The translations under genes and the position numbers were made by a program. Under the pieces are notes generated by a model. That model did not search any database. It was not told the origin of the DNA and saw nothing but the letters and a program-made list of their open reading frames with translations. Positions 6,453 to 9,494 of a stretch of DNA of 9,494 nt are shown one piece after another. This DNA comes from Flavobacteriales bacterium (lineage in GTDB: Bacteria > Bacteroidota > Bacteroidia > Flavobacteriales_D > Parvicellaceae), in contig JALWSJ010000010.1 of the NCBI GenBank assembly GCA_026993705.1, positions 1 to 9,494 on the forward strand, read 5' to 3'. Position 1 is the stretch's first letter, and each line of letters opens with the position of its first letter.

Positions 6453-6511
6453 ATTTATTGAATAAAAATGCAGAGGTGTCAACTCTTCAGTTACCCTCAA
6501 CAAAATGTTTT

Positions 6512-7555
6512 TTAATATCCTACTTTATCTCTTACTTCGTATATTCGTTCAATGATTTCCACAACTTTTAAGCCTTCTAAAGCGTTCGTTGTTGCTCTTG
6601 TTCTTCCTTTTAACGTGTCAACTACATTTTCAATTACGTAGTGATGATTGGCTGCAGAACCTTTGTATTGACCATAATCATTTGGAGGGTTTGATGGTGG
6701 TAGTGTTGGCATCTCGTAATCTTTGATATGACAATACTCAACTTCGTTCATATATTGTCCTCCAACTTTTACACTTCCTTTGCTTCCGATGATGGTTATA
6801 CTACTTTCCAAGTTTTTATCCCACACAGCTGTTGAGTAATTCAACGTACCCATTCCTCCATCAATAAAATCAAAGGACACAAAGCCAGAATCTTCAAAGT
6901 CGGTAGAGTCTTGATGTGTAAAATCACCAAACTTGCCTTGAATGTTTTTGATGTCTCCAAAAAGCCAGTACATAATGTCAATGAAATGAGAAAACTGAGT
7001 AAACAGCGTTCCGCCATCTAAATCTTGTTTACCTTTCCAACCGTCTTTTTTGTAATAGCGTTCATCTCTATTCCAATAGCAATTGACTTGAACCATGAAT
7101 GGTTCTCCGATGATTTTCTTTTCTACTATTTCTTTTAGCCAAACGGATGGTGGAGAATATCTGTTTTGCATCACCGCAAAAACTTGTTTGTGATTTCTTA
7201 ATGCTTTATAAATAACATTTTCACATTTAGCCTTAGAAAGTCCAATTGGTTTTTCTACTACAATATGTTTGTTACTATCCAATGCTTTTACAGCTTGGTC
7301 GGAGTGTAATCCATTTGGTGTACAAATGTTTACGACGTCAAGATCGATGTTACTGTTTAGTAAATCATCTAGTGAATTAAAAAATGGAACTCCTTCAAAG
7401 TTATCCAAGCCCAATTTATCTTTGGGTTTGATGTCGCAAAGAGCAACCAATTCAGATTCGTTATTGTTGGCTATCATTGTCGCATGTCTTTTGCCGATAT
7501 GCCCACAACCTACAACTGCAAACTTAATTTTATCATTTTCTTTAAATTCCGACAT
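6512..7555 (-). CDS. wbpB: Gfo/Idh/MocA oxidoreductase, probable UDP-HexNAcA 3-dehydrogenase (WbpB/WlbA role)
   Basis: An NAD(H)-dependent sugar oxidoreductase of 347 residues. The N-terminal Rossmann domain starts with FAVVGCGHIGKRHA (12-25). E101-K-P holds the conserved lysine of the family, and the substrate domain has GGTLFTQFSHFIDIMYWLFG (181-200) with the conserved histidine at 190. Family membership is certain. The specific role, oxidising C3 of UDP-GlcNAcA so that an amino group can be added, is inferred from its place between a WbpD-type acetyltransferase and a WbpA-type dehydrogenase; its sequence is not close to what I recall of P. aeruginosa WbpB. The ATG overlaps the upstream stop in TAATG, indicating translational coupling. 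A different C3- or C4-ketosugar reaction is the main alternative. Confidence 0.85.
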   Translation of the reverse strand: MSEFKENDKIKFAVVGCGHIGKRHATMIANNNESELVALCDIKPKDKLGLDNFEGVPFFNSLDDLLNSNIDLDVVNICTPNGLHSDQAVKALDSNKHIVVEKPIGLSKAKCENVIYKALRNHKQVFAVMQNRYSPPSVWLKEIVEKKIIGEPFMVQVNCYWNRDERYYKKDGWKGKQDLDGGTLFTQFSHFIDIMYWLFGDIKNIQGKFGDFTHQDSTDFEDSGFVSFDFIDGGMGTLNYSTAVWDKNLESSITIIGSKGSVKVGGQYMNEVEYCHIKDYEMPTLPPSNPPNDYGQYKGSAANHHYVIENVVDTLKGRTRATTNALEGLKVVEIIERIYEVRDKVGY

Positions 7556-8130
7556 TATTTAATTCTTTTAACGGTATTGTTTTCTAATAAATATTCTTGT
7601 CCGCTTTCAGTGCAAACAGCCTTTCCGTTTTCATCAAAATGAAGACGAATGCCATATTCACTCACCCAACCGATTTGTTTAGAAGGGTTACCTACAACCA
7701 AAGCGAAGTCAGGTACATTTTTGGTAACAACTGCACCAGCACCAACAAAAGCAAACTCTCCGATGTCATGACCGCATACAATGGTTGCGTTTGCTCCAAT
7801 CGACGCTCCTTTTTTTACAGTTGTTTTGAGGTAAGAATCTCGTCTATTTACAGCACTTCTAGGGTTGATAACATTTGTAAACACCATAGAAGGACCTAAA
7901 AAAACATCATCTTCACAGATAACACCTGTATAGATAGATACATTGTTTTGTACCTTAACATTGTTTCCTAATACAACATCAGGAGAAACAACAACATTTT
8001 GTCCGATATTACATTTCTCGCCTAAAACACAATTAGGCATAATATGACTAAAGTGCCATATTTTTGTCCCTTTACCAATGGTACAACCCTCATCAATTAC
8101 GGCTGTTTCATGTGCAAAATAATCTTTCAT
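7555..8130 (-). CDS. wbpD: UDP-3-amino-hexuronate N-acetyltransferase, WbpD/WlbB type
   Basis: A hexapeptide-repeat acyltransferase of 191 residues that would acetylate the 3-amino group of UDP-2-acetamido-3-amino-uronic acid using acetyl-CoA in the cytoplasm. The left-handed beta-helix spans about 10-150, with repeats such as IGKGTK, LGEKCN, IGQNVV, LGNNVK, IGANAT and VGAGAV. Highly family-specific segments are VQNNVSIY (60-67), FLGPSMVFTNVINPRS (77-92), KKGASIGANATIVCG (106-120) and KQIGWVSEYG (151-160), then a short C-terminal piece (GKAVCTESGQEYLL). These match my memory of P. aeruginosa WbpD closely, and the length is the same as that family. It is the first gene of the operon; its stop overlaps the next start by one base. 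The partner aminotransferase that would make its substrate is not in the window. Confidence 0.88.
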   Translation of the reverse strand: MKDYFAHETAVIDEGCTIGKGTKIWHFSHIMPNCVLGEKCNIGQNVVVSPDVVLGNNVKVQNNVSIYTGVICEDDVFLGPSMVFTNVINPRSAVNRRDSYLKTTVKKGASIGANATIVCGHDIGEFAFVGAGAVVTKNVPDFALVVGNPSKQIGWVSEYGIRLHFDENGKAVCTESGQEYLLENNTVKRIK

Positions 8131-8182
8131 TTATATCTAAATTATATTTTGTTTTTTTTACCATTGGCAGAAAAACGATTGA

Positions 8183-8209
8183 CAAAGTTAAGAGAAAACT
8201 CCAAATCAA
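8183..8209 (-). promoter_or_regulatory. Candidate promoter of the wbpD-wbpB-wbpA operon
   Basis: On the - strand, TAACTTTG (8183-8190) matches TAnnTTTG exactly, with a TTG (8207-8209) 16 bases upstream, slightly shorter than usual. The start site would fall near 8176, leaving a leader of about 45 nt before the ATG at 8130. The 116-bp gap after kynureninase (8131-8246) shows no convincing terminator, so some read-through is possible. Confidence 0.45.
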
Positions 8210-8246
8210 CTGGCAGTACAATCATATTTTATGACCATTAATGTCT

Positions 8247-9494
8247 TTATTGCATCAACGCTTCTTCTAAAACCTGTCCAAATCGATAAGCATCTTCAAA
8301 ATTATTATAGAGTGGAGCAGGAGCAATCCGTATTACATTAGGTTCTCTCCAATCAGCTACTACTCCTTTTGCTGAAATAAAATCAAAAAGTTTTTTGCCT
8401 CTACCATGCACAAGTATTGAAAGTTGAGCTCCTCTTTTGTTTTGTTCCTTTGGAGTTATAATTTCAAAATCAACATTATTAAAGCGAGAAGAAATATCAT
8501 TGATGACAAATTCCAAATAGCTAGTAAGAAGGTTTCTTTTTCGTATCAGTTTATCCATTCCAGCTTCTTCAAAAACATCCAAAGAAGCGTTGTGAATGGC
8601 CATGCCTATAACAGGAGCATTACTCAATTGCCACGATTCTGCCGTAGGCATAGGTCGAAAAGTATCTTCCATTAAGAATCTTTTTTCTTTATCGTGTCCC
8701 CACCAGCCAGCTAGTCTTAGCAAGTCAGGATTTTTAGCGTGTTTTTCATTAACGTATAATCCGCTAACACCACCAGGGCTAGAGTTTAAATATTTATAAG
8801 AGCACCACGTAGCAAAATCAACCTTCCATTCATGTAGTTTTAGTTCTATATTTCCAACGGCATGAGCCAAATCAAAGCCCACCTTAGCACCAACTTTGTG
8901 TCCTGCTTTGGTGATGGCCTCCATATCAAAAACTTGACCTGTATAGTAGTTTACTCCCCCTATCATAACAGTAGCAAGTTCATCGCCCAATTCCTCTATC
9001 TTGGAAATAATATCTTCTTCCCTAATGGTGTGTTCTCCAAATCTCGGAGCTATTTCCACTAGAACATCGCTTAGTTCATAACCGTGTAGTTTAGCTTGAG
9101 ATTGCAAAGCATATTGATCGCTCGGGAAAGCCTTTTTTTCGCAGATGATTTTATTTCGTTTTTCCTTAGGTTGATAAAAGGAAATCATTAGCAAGTGAAG
9201 ATTAGTTGTTAAGCTATGAGTTACAACCACTTCGTCTTCTAGTGCACCAACAATTTTAGCGATTTTAGGTGTTAGAATCTCATGATAAGAAACCCAAGGG
9301 TGTTTAGCGTGAAAATGACCTTCGACGCCCCATTTTCCCCAGTCTTCCAATTCGGTTTCAATTGCTTTTTTTACGGTTTTCGGTTGAAGTCCCAGTGAAT
9401 TTCCCGTAAAGTAAATCACCTCATCTTCCGTAAACGAAGGGAAAATAAATTGCTCTCTAAATCTTTTAAGTTCGTCTTGCTCGTCCATTTCACG
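8247..9494 (-). CDS. kynU: Kynureninase, 5' end beyond window
   Basis: A PLP enzyme that cleaves kynurenine or 3-hydroxykynurenine to anthranilate or 3-hydroxyanthranilate plus alanine, in tryptophan breakdown and de novo NAD synthesis. Counting from the Met at 9488, signatures are FTGNSLGLQP (27-36), WGVEGHF (53-59), FPSDQYA (121-127), GFDLAHAVGN (204-213), the Schiff-base lysine K232 in CSYKYLNSSPGG, and GWWGH (261-265). The C-terminus VVADWREPNVIRIAPAPLYN (376-395) is typical. The 413 residues cover nearly the full family length. The codons before that Met (Arg-Glu) stay in frame to the window edge, and related flavobacterial proteins, as I recall them, start about 15 residues earlier (FAQ-L-DQQDEL), so the Met at 9488 is probably internal. 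No co-pathway gene is visible in the window. Confidence 0.93.
   Translation of the reverse strand, partial: REMDEQDELKRFREQFIFPSFTEDEVIYFTGNSLGLQPKTVKKAIETELEDWGKWGVEGHFHAKHPWVSYHEILTPKIAKIVGALEDEVVVTHSLTTNLHLLMISFYQPKEKRNKIICEKKAFPSDQYALQSQAKLHGYELSDVLVEIAPRFGEHTIREEDIISKIEELGDELATVMIGGVNYYTGQVFDMEAITKAGHKVGAKVGFDLAHAVGNIELKLHEWKVDFATWCSYKYLNSSPGGVSGLYVNEKHAKNPDLLRLAGWWGHDKEKRFLMEDTFRPMPTAESWQLSNAPVIGMAIHNASLDVFEEAGMDKLIRKRNLLTSYLEFVINDISSRFNNVDFEIITPKEQNKRGAQLSILVHGRGKKLFDFISAKGVVADWREPNVIRIAPAPLYNNFEDAYRFGQVLEEALMQ

Noticed and set aside
6453..6503. N-terminal extension of the 6-dehydrogenase to a TTG at 6503
   Set aside because: The 17 extra residues do not resemble the family, while the ATG at 6452 places the Rossmann motif at the usual distance from the start.
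6453..6511. TTGACA (6477-6482, - strand) followed by an AATAAA-like box before the dehydrogenase gene
   Set aside because: It resembles an E. coli sigma70 promoter, but this phylum uses TTTG/TAnnTTTG. No TAnnTTTG box is present and the gene sits inside a tightly spaced operon.
7597..7899. Forward open frame of 100 codons antisense to the acetyltransferase gene
   Set aside because: Fully inside the conserved WbpD-type gene, without recognisable domain or promoter.
8131..8246. Possible kynureninase terminator or small gene in the gap
   Set aside because: Only a 4-bp CATA/TATG stem is visible without a proper T tract, and no open frame in the gap has a credible start.
1..9494. CRISPR array, insertion sequence, prophage or defence system
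   Set aside because: No spaced direct repeats, transposase, integrase, nuclease or toxin-antitoxin pair was found. The tRNA-Ser is intact, with no direct repeat of its 3' end nearby that would mark an integrated element.

Overview
The window looks like an ordinary chromosomal stretch from a marine-type Flavobacteriia member (Bacteroidota). The evidence is low GC, genes without Shine-Dalgarno leaders, promoters of the TTTG/TAnnTTTG type, a lipoprotein and proteins with flavobacterial character, and an intergenic structured repeat of a kind I associate with flavobacterial genomes. No phage, IS element, CRISPR array or toxin-antitoxin module is visible.

Layout. On the + strand, 1-1161 is the 3' part of a CPA-type Na+/H+ antiporter gene whose 5' end lies outside the window. 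It is followed by a 323-bp intergenic region holding a structured repeat (about 1165-1316) and the promoter of the next gene. A DEAD-box RNA helicase of the DeaD/CsdA type (1485-3245) ends at a strong bidirectional terminator (3264-3295). All remaining genes are on the - strand. Read in their direction of transcription from the right edge they are: kynureninase (5' end outside the window); a three-gene nucleotide-sugar operon (N-acetyltransferase WbpD/WlbB type, Gfo/Idh/MocA oxidoreductase WbpB/WlbA type, UDP-HexNAc 6-dehydrogenase WbpA/TviB type); tRNA-Ser(UGA) with its own promoter and terminator; a small DUF6265-like lipoprotein; and an ExoA-like membrane glycosyltransferase that converges on the helicase.

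Function. The three sugar genes supply three of the five steps known from Pseudomonas and Bordetella for making UDP-2,3-diacetamido-2,3-dideoxy-hexuronic acids: C6 oxidation, C3 oxidation and 3-N-acetylation. The aminotransferase (WbpE/WlbC) and the 2-epimerase (WbpI/WlbD) are absent here, so they must be encoded elsewhere or the product differs. The ExoA-like glycosyltransferase on the same strand may belong to the same surface-polysaccharide machinery, but a tRNA and a lipoprotein gene separate it from the sugar operon. Kynureninase belongs to tryptophan/NAD metabolism and is probably an unrelated neighbour.

I found no clearly new multi-gene system. The most interesting signal is the structured non-coding repeat at 1165-1316, followed by the incomplete diacetamido-uronate operon and a glycosyltransferase that lacks the usual acidic metal motif.
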